This document shows, piece by piece, positions 11,290 to 19,907 of a stretch of DNA of 35,385 nt. The stretch lies in the NCBI GenBank assembly GCA_033064195.1, contig JARBJD010000540.1:1-35385 (forward strand), in the 5' to 3' direction. Position 1 is the stretch's first letter. The number at the start of each line of letters is the position of its first letter. The position numbers were made by a program, and so were the translations under genes. The notes beneath the pieces were generated by a model. It searched no databases and was not told the origin of the DNA. It saw only the letters and a program-made list of their open reading frames with translations. The DNA is from Blattamonas nauphoetae (Eukaryota; Preaxostyla; Oxymonadida).

Positions 11290-11452
11290 CCTCCGTGGTA
11301 CCGCTGGTGTCCATCATTTTTTTGTTGATGACATTTCCTCCACAATCACTTTTCATCATTTCATCTTTTTGTTTTCAAGTGGAAGAATGAGTAATAAACG
11401 ATCATCATTTGAAAACCAGAACTGGTAATTGTGAATGTTGATGAAGTGAAAT

Positions 11453-13097
11453 GTGATCAGACCCACAACAATGGAAAAGGACAGCCCGATCTCGCCTCCA
11501 CTTTCACCACGAGATGTTTCACATCTCATGAGTGGAAGTGACATCAGATCACTTCCATCTCGCGTGGAAAGAGGATTAAAGATTTACGCAGAACAGAACG
11601 TGACGCTTGATACTGTCGTCCAAGCCGGAGTCTGCAGCGAAGCGGCACTAAAGAGAGGAAGGAGAGCGGAAAAAGAAAATCGCCCACCAGGAAAAGATGG
11701 AAGACCGACACTATTGACAACTCAAGACGAAAATGAGTTGTATGATAAAATTCGGACCAAGATCGCTGAGAAAAAACCGATGAAAAAAGCGGAGATCCTC
11801 CAAGAAGTCTTATTTTTTTCACTTTTTTTCCGTTTTTAGATGAATATCATCTATTCAAAGAGTCCTAGATTCAATCCTGATCACCCGTCATTGAGTATGT
11901 GGAATGTCAACGCATTCCTAAAACGTCATTCTCTCCTCGACTCTATGAAACCCGGATATTTAGACCCAGACCGATTGAAAGCATCCACTCTTGCTAACAT
12001 TGTCGGTTGGTACGAACTGCTGGAGAGTACTGTGAGATTGGAAAACATCCACGATGACTTGATATTCAACTTGGACGAATCATCTCTCCGGATCGGAGAG
12101 GACAATTCTTCTCTGGTCGTTTACTTTGCTGGCGAACAATGTCCTCCAATTCCTTCCGCTTCTCGCGTACAAAATGCGACACTCGTTGGAACGGTCAATT
12201 CCACTGGAATCCATCTTGATCCCATTTTACTATGGCCGTCCAAGCTTCCCGTAAAAGAATTCGAAAAATTTCCACAACAGCACATTCATGTCGAATACAA
12301 CGAGTCAGGATGGATGAATACGAAAACATACATCGAAATTATGTCAAATCACATCATTCCAGAAATCGTCGCATTTCGGCAACAAATCCACAAGACCAAT
12401 CGGAATGCACTCCTACTGATGGATGGGCATCTTACAAGGCGAAATCCGGAAATCATTTCTCTCTGTCAACAAAACCACATCCACATACTCCTCTACCCAT
12501 CTCACACCTCGCACATTCTTCAGGTGTGTGATCAGTTTGTTTTCTCGAATCTGAAGCAACAACTCAAAGATTATTCGTTCCTCCATCGACGTCGAGCATA
12601 GTCGAATATCGCACGAATCTCGCGAAGGCACTTCCTGACGCTCTGAGAGAAGCGTTTAAATCTTCTTCGATTTTAGCCTCATTTAATCGATGTGGCTGTT
12701 ATCCAATTTCGCTCGAAGCGGCTGTGCAGAATCTGAAAGATTTTGTCCTCAAATTGATATTACCTTTCTTGAAGAATTTCGCACTCGAACCAACCTCAAC
12801 ATGAAACCAAGTTCGTTTCTACCTCCCGATGAGGTCGTAACAAATCACGGATCACTGTTGACAACTTTTCACGACACTGTAAAATTACCTGGACGGAAAC
12901 AGACACTCATCACGGATTTTGCAGTTCGTCGCGATCGTAATTCTCGCGATTCTCAATCAAGTATCCTGAGGGGACGACCAACTCCACGTCGACGTCGAAG
13001 CCACTCCCGATCTGAAAGTGAGGGAGCGTGTCCCGAACCTCGGAGAAGGATCAATCGGCGTGAGATGGTGCGTGATGATGATGAACAAGAATCCTGA
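11453..13097 (+). pseudogene. pogo-like DDE transposase, frameshifted near its C-terminus
   Basis: The enzyme would cut and paste its own element. The N-terminal part (from the ATG at 11453, or 11471) has a helix-turn-helix region and GRPTLLTTQDENELYDKI, typical of CENP-B/pogo DNA-binding domains. The catalytic part starts at 11840. Numbered from that Met, D79 in FNLDESSLR, D195 in LLLMDGHLTR and D231 in QVCDQFVFSNLK form a DDE triad with a 36-residue last step, and SHTSHILQ is the family motif before the last Asp. The two parts are separated by a TAG at 11837-11839, which a 33-nt intron would remove. After about 12600 the reading continues in a different frame (EYRTNLAKALPDALREAFK), and it changes again near 12750 towards an Arg/Ser-rich tail ending at 13097. 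So this copy looks inactive unless those shifts are sequencing errors. Confidence 0.85.
11807..11839 (+). other. candidate 33-nt intron in the transposase
   Basis: The stretch starts GTCTTA, is almost all T with a few C, and ends TTTTTAG. It is 33 nt, begins on a codon boundary, and its final TAG is the only stop between the DNA-binding and catalytic halves. Removing it joins GAA to ATG in frame. The pyrimidine-rich tract and AG end fit a very short spliceosomal intron. The alternative is a simple nonsense change plus expansion of a T tract. Confidence 0.45.
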
Positions 13098-13255
13098 ATC
13101 TATCGCAGGCAAGTATCAATTTTGCACGTAATATATTTGATTCACTTCATTTTCAAGTATTCTCCAGTTATGACCTATTTTGAATCCAACATATTTCGTA
13201 AAACGGGAGAAAGAAGCCAAAAAATAAATGATGTGTCTAGATCAACACCGAAACA

Positions 13256-13295
13256 GTATCGGGTTTTATCAAAGTATCGGGTTTTGTCCAGACTA
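13256..13295 (-). repeat. right inverted repeat of pogo-like element
   Basis: Read inward it begins TAGTCTGGACAAAACCCGAT and repeats AACCCGATAC twice, as the left end does. Confidence 0.9.
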
Positions 13296-13550
13296 TAATT
13301 CCTCGAGCCACTGAGGTGTCACTGGGTGCTGTCACTGGGTTATCGGATTGAGTATTGTGAATGAAAGAGTGCACCATTGACGAAGTCATTAATGAACTTC
13401 AGAATCCTTGGATTTATCAAAAATAAATAAAAATAGAGACTGAGATTTTTGTTGAATTGTATATAATCACTAATGACTGAGACACTTGTGAAGTTGCATT
13501 TATGATTTAACATTATTGGAATTTTAATCTCCATTAAAGAACAAACTGAA
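13296..13550. repeat. remainder of the higher-order repeat and upstream region of the fibre-like gene
   Basis: Right after the TA duplication the interrupted repeat resumes with CCTCGAGCCACTG and the doublet GTGTCACTGGGTGCTGTCAC. The array ends near 13380. The remainder is AT-rich and leads to the ATG at 13551. GGAATTTTAATCTCCATTAA about 20-40 bp upstream is a weak relative of the T-rich box seen before other genes. Confidence 0.6.
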
Positions 13551-14471
13551 ATGAATCGACGAAAATACAATTCACAGATGATTGAGAAAATGATTGATCA
13601 CAATCTGTCGACCATCAATGATAATGCTGCTGTCATAAACACACTTCAGACAGAAGTAGAAACGAATCAGAAGGAAGTCGATACACTCAAGAAGACAACA
13701 GAAGCACACAAGACAGCAATATCATCAATTCAGAAAGTGGTTTCAACGAATGGATCTATCACTTGTTCAGCCGGTATTGCGACACCAGAAATTGGAGGAT
13801 TGATCAATGTGAGTGGAGCGAAGTGGAACATATCAGAGGGATCACTTCCGAGGTATCCTGGAACGTATCCATCATCAACATTTTCTTCTGGCGTTTCAAT
13901 ATCGCAATCACTAGCAGAAACTTCAGGAATTCAGCTCAATGGTGATGGCATCGTAATGTGGTCTCCGTGTGACAAACCAGCATTGTATTACTACGATGAG
14001 GACACTGGTTCAGGAGTGTTTTCAATATCCACAACAGGAAGTTTTTCTCAACTGTCAGACAGAAGAGTGAAAAGAAATATTGAACCGTACCCCGATGTTC
14101 TTGATCAACTGAATAAAGTGGAAATTGTGCAGTATCAGTTCAACACATTCGACTCGAAGATCAACAAAGTAACAAAGCAAATCGAGAATGAGACAGATGA
14201 AGAACACTTGAAGAACTGCAAAGAGAAATGTGAATGTCTGAAGAAGGAAAGTGAGAAGAAGCACATTGGTGTGATTGCACAACAGATCCAAGAAATATTC
14301 CCTGAAGTCGTGAATGATTCCAATCCAGACTGTCTTCAGGTTGACTACGCAGAACTCTCGTGCTTTTGTGTGAAAGCCATTCAGGAACTGAACACTATCG
14401 TCGGACATCAACAGACACTCATCAATGAACTAATACAAAAATATAATTCACTAATCAATACTCCAACATGA
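13551..14471 (+). CDS. fibre-like protein with S74 self-cleaving chaperone domain
   Basis: The 306-residue product has an N-terminal heptad-like coiled coil (about 20-65) and a Gly/Ser/Thr-rich middle (about 65-165). A C-terminal peptidase S74 intramolecular chaperone domain starts at SDRRVKRNIEP (S169 to P179). The S169 and K174 spacing matches the Ser-Lys pair of the family. KKHIGVIAQQIQEIFPEVV (about 236-254) and LQVDYAEL are further family motifs. In phage tail spikes and in animal MYRF this domain trimerises the protein and then cuts itself off just before the serine. By analogy the product is a trimeric surface fibre or spike of the Polinton particle. An extra helical insert (about 190-236) interrupts the usual domain. 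The gene looks whole. It converges with and overlaps the next gene by 17 bp. Confidence 0.85.
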   Translation: MNRRKYNSQMIEKMIDHNLSTINDNAAVINTLQTEVETNQKEVDTLKKTTEAHKTAISSIQKVVSTNGSITCSAGIATPEIGGLINVSGAKWNISEGSLPRYPGTYPSSTFSSGVSISQSLAETSGIQLNGDGIVMWSPCDKPALYYYDEDTGSGVFSISTTGSFSQLSDRRVKRNIEPYPDVLDQLNKVEIVQYQFNTFDSKINKVTKQIENETDEEHLKNCKEKCECLKKESEKKHIGVIAQQIQEIFPEVVNDSNPDCLQVDYAELSCFCVKAIQELNTIVGHQQTLINELIQKYNSLINTPT

Positions 14472-14865
14472 GATCAACCAGAAATTCAAAATACTCTTTG
14501 GTTATTTTTCCATTGATTGTCTCTGATGTTTCCATTTCAATTGATTCACCAGAACTGTCTTTGAACCAGATCTTCACAATTGATTGTCGAGTGCTTAATT
14601 CCCACTTCTTTCGCTTCGCAATCTGTTCATTACAGAAAGCAACAAATGAATCATTGAAGGCATCAGTCTGGATCCAATCACCATGGATGGTAATATGCTG
14701 TGGAATGTCTTTTGAAATGATAGTTGAGTTACCATCAATTTCCTCCCTCACGTGGATGAGTTTGCAGTCGAGAAAGTGAACATATTTTTGATTTCTGGAA
14801 TTGGTAAAATCAGGAGGGAGTTGAGCAGTGTGAGAATTCTGAATTGAGAAGTATCGCTTCACCAT
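14455..14865 (-). CDS. unknown 136-residue Polinton protein
   Basis: The gene looks whole, and a T-rich box lies upstream of its ATG. The product is of mixed alpha/beta composition without signal peptide or membrane segment. It contains KYVHFLDCKLIHVREE and an acidic SGESIEMETSE segment. I do not recognise a family. It is the first gene of the leftward morphogenesis block when read from its 3' end, next to the main capsid-like gene, so a structural or assembly role is plausible. That is inference from position only. Confidence 0.7.
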   Translation of the reverse strand: MVKRYFSIQNSHTAQLPPDFTNSRNQKYVHFLDCKLIHVREEIDGNSTIISKDIPQHITIHGDWIQTDAFNDSFVAFCNEQIAKRKKWELSTRQSIVKIWFKDSSGESIEMETSETINGKITKEYFEFLVDLMLEY

Positions 14866-14892
14866 CGTTGTTTTCTACAAAAATAAAATATC
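14866..14892 (-). promoter_or_regulatory. T-rich upstream box
   Basis: Read on the minus strand: TATTTTATTTTTGTAGAAAA, then a few bases, then ATG. It is one of a set of similar boxes placed just before Polinton genes. Confidence 0.5.
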
Positions 14893-14940
14893 ATATTTGT
14901 TCTTAATATTATGACTTCGTCATCTTAGAAATGCGAAGCA

Positions 14941-16644
14941 TTAATAACCTCTCTTCACTTCTTCACACGCTTCTTGAAGTCGACGATCAATGACATATCG
15001 CACTCGTGGTTGTCCATTCTCAATCCAGAACAACCAGTATGTTGCCTGATGTAGTGCCAAAATTGGTGGAGGAGGACCTTCTTTAGTCGAAGTAAAATAT
15101 GGATCAAGTGCTCCCTGATTGATTGGTGATCCTCTGAAGACAATATTAACTGATTCTGATGTAGATATACCCTCTTCTCCACCAGAGATGTTTCCTCGTT
15201 CTGTTGGGACCATGAATGTGAAACTCGTTGCATCTGTAGTACCAGTGTGGTATCTTCTTTTGTAAAGTTTGTCTTTGTACTCATACACGCGAGGTACACA
15301 AATGGAATTCTCAAACTCTTCTGTTGCAGAACACCCAAGGAAATCACCATTCACCATCATCATTTGATAGAACTCTGGTGAGAGTGTTGACATTGGGAAA
15401 TTGGGAAAGTTTGTACCAAGCAATTCGAATTGACCAACGTAGTGAGGATTTCTGAAGACTGTACATTCATTTGGTCTTTCAGGGAATAAGCACATAAGAT
15501 TCATGAGATTGTTGAGTTTGATACTGATGTTTGATCTGACTCCCATCGCTGTTGCTTTTGATTGAAATGATTGTGTGTCAATTCTTTCAGCTTTCAGGAC
15601 ATAAAGAGTCTTTGAGTAAGTGTTGATCAGTGATTGTTTTGTTACATCAGTCATTTGATATCCATAGCAAATTGATGTTGCTCTTTCTACAGATGAAGAA
15701 ACCAGTGTGGTTGCTGCAGTCAGTAAAGCGACTCTCGGTATTTTTTCTGATGGTTGAGTGATGTTGGAGTATCCACCACATTGACTGACTGGATTACCAA
15801 TTTGAGTAAATTCCTGCGTCGTATGAGTCCAATCTCCTTGATACATAATCTCCACACAACCTCCACCAACCACGTTTTCAAATGCTTCACAATGAATATT
15901 CCAATGATCTGTGACTAACTTTCGAAGAACAGATGACGGTTGAATCGGACAATACACAAGTGAATCAGCTGTTAAATGAAATCTCAAACGTAAATTACCA
16001 AAGATAGAATTCGGATACTGATCAAATGTACTAAGTGGAAGTAAGTTCACAAATGGAATCACCAATGGAATTGTGATTGTGTGAGTTGGAGGAAACTTAC
16101 TATTTCCAGAGGAGACCGGAGTATAGTAGCATCCACAGACACTCGGATCCATTCTCTGAACATTTTCCCAAAGGCTGTAGCAATGTTTCATGTTGTTTTT
16201 CTCTTCATGTGACTTGAATGTGTGATACAGAAATGATTCGTGAACATGATTATTCTGAAGTGTATTGTCAATAATGTTCCCTTGACTGTCGATGAGTCTC
16301 ATGTCTCGAATTGCATCTGACGACGATTTGAATCCATAGAACATCCCATAAACCCCCACCTTTTGATTATCAACATATCCGGGTGAGTGAACTGTAACAG
16401 AAACTTTTAGATCGATTCGCAAATGACTCTTCTCAAAGTCAGTCACATCATGACCGTCATAACATAATGGAACTTCAATCTCATCTCCGATTCTGCATGG
16501 CATGGGAGGATTTGTTGCATGTACTTCTTGAATTGTGAACACATGTGGTTCTGAATCCCATTGTTTTGGCAAGTGGTTCTGCACTTCAATTTGCTCAAGT
16601 AATGTCGATGTTGGTTTGGATTGATTAGATCTGATACTTCTCAT
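14941..16644 (-). CDS. major capsid-like protein (double jelly-roll candidate)
   Basis: The 567-residue product looks whole. It is rich in beta-prone and aromatic residues and has no signal peptide. It shares two stretches with the neighbouring gene at 16692-18573: QYPNSIFGNLRLRF near residue 209, and a C-terminal GPPPPILALHQATYWLFW near 528 followed by NGQPRVRYV. Size, composition and position upstream of small structural genes, with a packaging ATPase nearby, fit a Polinton major capsid protein of the double jelly-roll type. I cannot confirm the fold without a structure comparison. The ATG follows a box ending CTATAAATG. The pairing with a paralogue is discussed in the findings. Confidence 0.65.
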   Translation of the reverse strand: MRSIRSNQSKPTSTLLEQIEVQNHLPKQWDSEPHVFTIQEVHATNPPMPCRIGDEIEVPLCYDGHDVTDFEKSHLRIDLKVSVTVHSPGYVDNQKVGVYGMFYGFKSSSDAIRDMRLIDSQGNIIDNTLQNNHVHESFLYHTFKSHEEKNNMKHCYSLWENVQRMDPSVCGCYYTPVSSGNSKFPPTHTITIPLVIPFVNLLPLSTFDQYPNSIFGNLRLRFHLTADSLVYCPIQPSSVLRKLVTDHWNIHCEAFENVVGGGCVEIMYQGDWTHTTQEFTQIGNPVSQCGGYSNITQPSEKIPRVALLTAATTLVSSSVERATSICYGYQMTDVTKQSLINTYSKTLYVLKAERIDTQSFQSKATAMGVRSNISIKLNNLMNLMCLFPERPNECTVFRNPHYVGQFELLGTNFPNFPMSTLSPEFYQMMMVNGDFLGCSATEEFENSICVPRVYEYKDKLYKRRYHTGTTDATSFTFMVPTERGNISGGEEGISTSESVNIVFRGSPINQGALDPYFTSTKEGPPPPILALHQATYWLFWIENGQPRVRYVIDRRLQEACEEVKRGY

Positions 16645-16666
16645 TTATAGAAAAATAAAAAATACA
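16645..16666 (-). promoter_or_regulatory. T-rich upstream box ending in TAAATG
   Basis: Read on the minus strand: TATTTTTTATTTTTCTATAA directly followed by ATG. Confidence 0.6.
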
Positions 16667-16691
16667 ATATCATAATTTTCTTTTACTGTTT

Positions 16692-18573
16692 TCAATTTGG
16701 AACGATACCGAGATCTTGGTGCAATGCTTTCAGTGTGTGATTTGGATAGTACTCGACTCTAGGTTCATCGTTACTGAAGCGTAGTACCCACCACGTTGTT
16801 GCAGTAGTCGCTAGAATAGGTGCTGGAGGATGTGTAAATGTTGTCATCATTCCAAGCTTTTCAGGAATTCCTTGACTTGTATCAAGAACATTGTAGTAGG
16901 TATCAATCACTCCTTGATAAATCGGATGTGATCTCAATGTGACTGCAACATTCTGACCTCTGGAACTGATTGAATCATTGCAGTTTGTTGGACAACCATT
17001 TCTCTGAGTTGGAAAGCACAAAAGGAAGTCAGTATTGTCATGAATCGGGCGTACTCTTGTCATTGTCTCTTTTTCATAATTCCGATCACCAGAGAGTTTC
17101 TGTTCAACGAGAGAATCCGTCAATGATCGCTCCAAATCATCAGGAACAGCTAGATACGAATCGAGATTGAGTGTCGACAAGGCGAACTGATAAAAGCGAG
17201 CTCCAATTGTGGTTGTCGGTTGTTCTGGAAAATACCTGTTTTGTAGATTCACCTGAAGATTCTTCTGCATTGGATTATGGAAACAAGTGACTTCATTCTC
17301 GTAGTGACGAAACAGGAGCAGAATATCCTTTGCGTTCACAAGTACCATTTGCTGAGTACAATCAATACCTGTTTCCGTTGGTGTCTTCTGAAATGGATAA
17401 AACGATATCTTCTCAGCCGGAATTGTTCCAGGACGATTCTGATACATCTTCTTCAGATTCTCTTTTGCATCTTTTTTCATATTGTATCCAGAGCTCATGC
17501 AATACACATCATCAATTTGATACGTAATGACGTTAAGTGAGATGGACTGATCCACATATTCTGGTTCTTTTGTGATAGTTCCAGCTGAATTAATTGTGAT
17601 ATCTTGAGTAACTGCTGGTATCCTGAATGATTGACCAATCTGAACGAAGTTCTTAGTGCATGAGGTGACAAGATTGTTAAAGAAATATGGACGAGTAGAT
17701 TGACAGTTTTGAATAGAACTTTGAATTGGAGGACATAACGATTTATAGTCACTTATTATTAACGAGAGTGTATTGTTCAAGGTGAGTTCAGGATTAACTG
17801 GACAACAAACGAAAGCATCTTCATTCATGTGAACACTCAATTTCAGATCTCCAAAGAGGCATCTTGGATAGTCAGTCATCCCTGAGAAAATGAGAAGATC
17901 TTCAAGATTGATTGACACACGAATTGGTACATCAATACTGTCTTGGAATACTCCTGTTCCAGATGTTGTTGTGAAATCAGAAAGTGGAATGTAGACACCA
18001 GCAACCGATTCATCATGAGTCCAAGCATTTTTTCCAGGGTGTGCGAGTGTTTTCGATTCTCAATTGACTCTTCGGTTTGATCATATTGTAGATGTGAGAC
18101 TCCATTGATATATCATTGTTTGTTGTGCTTATGATTCTCTGGTTTTTGTGAAGAACAGTGAGGTCGCGAAAGATTGATGCAGAATGTTTGAGTCCCACGA
18201 ACATGAATATTCTCTCATTCATCAATGAACCAACCTTTCCAGCTGTAGTTTGCCAATTGTTGATTCTCAGTTTCACTGTCATTGTGAACGTAATGAATGA
18301 ATCATCAATTTGACAAATGTCCTGATTGCCAGTCAACGGAATGATTATCTCTTGTCCTGTGTAGAAGCGTGCATTCTCTGATGGTTTCAATTCTTGAATC
18401 GAAGTACTGTGTGCCCCATCATTCATTAGGTAATTAATGAAATGTTCGGACCTGAGTTGTTGTTGAATTTGACCCATGTCATCTCGTGTGTATTCTATCC
18501 TTCCAGTGGTATTTCCAGTCAATGATGTAGCTCCAGTTCTTTTGTTTGTCAGATGTGTTATATGCGAGTTCAT
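16692..18573 (-). pseudogene. second capsid-like protein, paralogue of 14941-16644, broken
   Basis: The region encodes about 620 residues, close to the length of its neighbour. It shares DYPRCLFGDLKLSVHM, corresponding to QYPNSIFGNLRLRFHL in the neighbour. It also shares a C-terminal PPAPILATTATTWWVL followed by NDEPRVEYY. The N-terminal third includes a Gly/Arg/Thr-rich start and IIIPLTGNQDICQIDD. Two related large beta-rich proteins side by side suggest a capsid built of two shell proteins, or a capsid plus a spike-base protein. The start is chosen because a T-rich box precedes the ATG at 18573. The copy is interrupted at least once. Confidence 0.6.
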
Positions 18574-18592
18574 TTTAACAAAATAAAAATTC
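18574..18592 (-). promoter_or_regulatory. T-rich upstream box
   Basis: Read on the minus strand: TTTTTATTTTGTTAAA followed by ATG. Confidence 0.6.
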
Positions 18593-18595
18593 CAT

Positions 18596-18910
18596 TTATG
18601 CTTTAACTCTAGTTACTTTTTCTTTTGGTTTCTTCGCTTTCGGTTTCAGCTTTTCTTCCAGTTTCATTATTTCTCCTCTGAGTTTGTTCGCAACTGCTGT
18701 GTTTCCTTCATTGATTGCTTGCTCACATTGTGCCATCTTTTCGGCATGGATTTGCTGGTCCGATTTCACATCTGGAATCATCTCAACACCTGTCTGTGCG
18801 ACCTTAGAAATCAATGGTCCAACAAAGGGTATTAGATTCAGAAATGGAGCTCCAACTCTGAGTATATTTTTGCCAACTGCTGCTAATTTTGATAACCAAC
18901 CTGGTGCCAT
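18596..18910 (-). CDS. small MAPG protein with amphipathic N-terminus (A)
   Basis: The 104-residue product looks whole. Residues 1-40 are a hydrophobic, Gly/Pro-punctuated, amphipathic stretch starting MAPGWLSKLAAVGKNILRVG. Next comes a helical region with QCEQAINEGNTAVANKLRGE, then a Lys/Pro-rich basic tail (KLKPKAKKPKEK). The membrane-active N-terminus and basic C-terminus resemble small internal capsid proteins such as adenovirus pVI or pX in style, but there is no sequence proof. Its first residues resemble those of the next gene (MAPGSFNKLKNIGKQ), so the two may be ancient duplicates or share a processing signal. Confidence 0.65.
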   Translation of the reverse strand: MAPGWLSKLAAVGKNILRVGAPFLNLIPFVGPLISKVAQTGVEMIPDVKSDQQIHAEKMAQCEQAINEGNTAVANKLRGEIMKLEEKLKPKAKKPKEKVTRVKA

Positions 18911-18930
18911 TTATGAAAAATAAAAATATT
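18911..18930 (-). promoter_or_regulatory. T-rich upstream box ending in TAAATG
   Basis: Read on the minus strand: ATATTTTTATTTTTCATAA followed by ATG. Confidence 0.6.
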
Positions 18931-18944
18931 GAATTACAACTTTA

Positions 18945-19241
18945 TTATTGTCGAAATTGTATCATTGGATTTTGGGACTGACTACCACTCCTTCCGAGAT
19001 TCTGGTTGACTTCTGGACTATATTGCTGGTCAAATCCACGATTCATTGCCTTGTTTTGTTGATAAGTGTCCATCATTCCTCCTAAACCATTCAGTATTCC
19101 TCCTGCTGTTTGTCCGAATTTACTGTTCGTTTGAGAGAGTAATCCACCACCTACTTGAAGCAATGTTGGAGCTAGAGGTTTGATGAATTGAAAGAACTGT
19201 TTGCCGATATTTTTGAGTTTGTTGAAACTTCCTGGTGCCAT
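18945..19241 (-). CDS. small MAPG protein with amphipathic N-terminus (B)
   Basis: The 98-residue product looks whole. It starts MAPGSFNKLKNIGKQFFQFI. It has a Gly-rich hydrophobic middle (LLQVGGGLL and TAGGILNGLGGMMD), then a Gln/Asn/Ser-rich hydrophilic tail. The Gly-spaced hydrophobic stretch could insert into or perturb membranes. The gene sits 28 bp upstream of the other MAPG gene in the same direction. I do not recognise a named family. A minor capsid or entry role is inferred from context. Confidence 0.65.
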   Translation of the reverse strand: MAPGSFNKLKNIGKQFFQFIKPLAPTLLQVGGGLLSQTNSKFGQTAGGILNGLGGMMDTYQQNKAMNRGFDQQYSPEVNQNLGRSGSQSQNPMIQFRQ

Positions 19242-19260
19242 TTATGTAAAATAAAAATAC
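19242..19260 (-). promoter_or_regulatory. T-rich upstream box ending in TAAATG
   Basis: Read on the minus strand: TATTTTTATTTTACATAA followed by ATG. This is the cleanest example of the set. Confidence 0.65.
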
Positions 19261-19269
19261 AATTCATTA

Positions 19270-19865
19270 TTAATTGTATCTCGGAATTGCTTTAGTGAGA
19301 GAAATGCCATAATTGAGAATAGTATTGTAAGCTTCATTAAAGGCAATACTCATATCCTTTCCACCAACGAGAATCTTGAAAATGGTTCGAAAGATCGGGA
19401 GTTTATTCATGCATAAACACTTCTCAGATAAATCATCAAGTTCAATCACCACATCATTGATCCCAGTGAGAGTCGCAATGAGAGCACATAAATCACTCTG
19501 GTTTGTGATCAGTTTCTTTGATGGTTCAATGAGATTATTCAGTAGTTTCTTTTCACAAGCGAATGCATTCTTGTATACTAGCAACAACTGATCTTTGAAT
19601 GCTGTATTATTCGATTCGTATTCCCTCAGTGGAATTGTTCGACTTTGAATCGGAGCTGATGGATATGTCTCAAGCGGAGGATCATAGGCACCTCGTTCAG
19701 TAGTTACCACAGGTTCAGAGCAAACACGATCCATCTCCATTTCGAACCTCTATTATCCACTCCAGCTTTGCTTCGATCTTCGATGATTACATTGTTGGTG
19801 ATTGATGTTGGTACTGAAGAAGAACTTGTGTGTTTTGTAAATTGACAACTGAGAATTGGTTGCAT
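19270..19865 (-). pseudogene. unknown Polinton protein, Pro/Thr-rich N-terminus, helical C-terminus
   Basis: The readable 156-residue C-terminal part has an N-terminal proline-rich segment (TYPSAPIQSRTIPLREYE). A mostly helical region with KLLNNLIEPSKKLITNQ, ALIATLTGINDVVIELD and a Cys pair near KCLCMNK follows. The start is placed at the ATG near 19865 because a strong T-rich box precedes it, although the nearest long frame begins further in. No family was recognised. Its place in the leftward structural block suggests an assembly or scaffold role. The region seems interrupted once. Confidence 0.5.
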
Positions 19866-19884
19866 TTTAGTAAAAATAAAAAGT
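19866..19884 (-). promoter_or_regulatory. T-rich upstream box
   Basis: Read on the minus strand: CTTTTTATTTTTACTAAA followed by ATG. Confidence 0.6.
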
Positions 19885-19907
19885 GATATATTCATTTTTG
19901 TTTTGAT

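Larger units (their letters stand above)
11250..13295 (+). mobile_element. pogo-like DNA transposon, 2046 bp, TA target duplication
   Basis: The ends are inverted repeats of 40 bp with three mismatches, starting TAGTCAGGAC on the left and TAGTCTGGAC when the right end is read inward. TA at 11248-11249 is duplicated at 13296-13297. The undisturbed site is visible in sister copies of the host repeat near 10190 and 10729, which read ATAGACAT, then two bases, then ATTC. This proves insertion into the Polinton array. The element carries one transposase gene with a pogo-type DNA-binding domain and a DDE catalytic domain. The near-identical ends suggest it is younger than the array. Confidence 0.92.
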
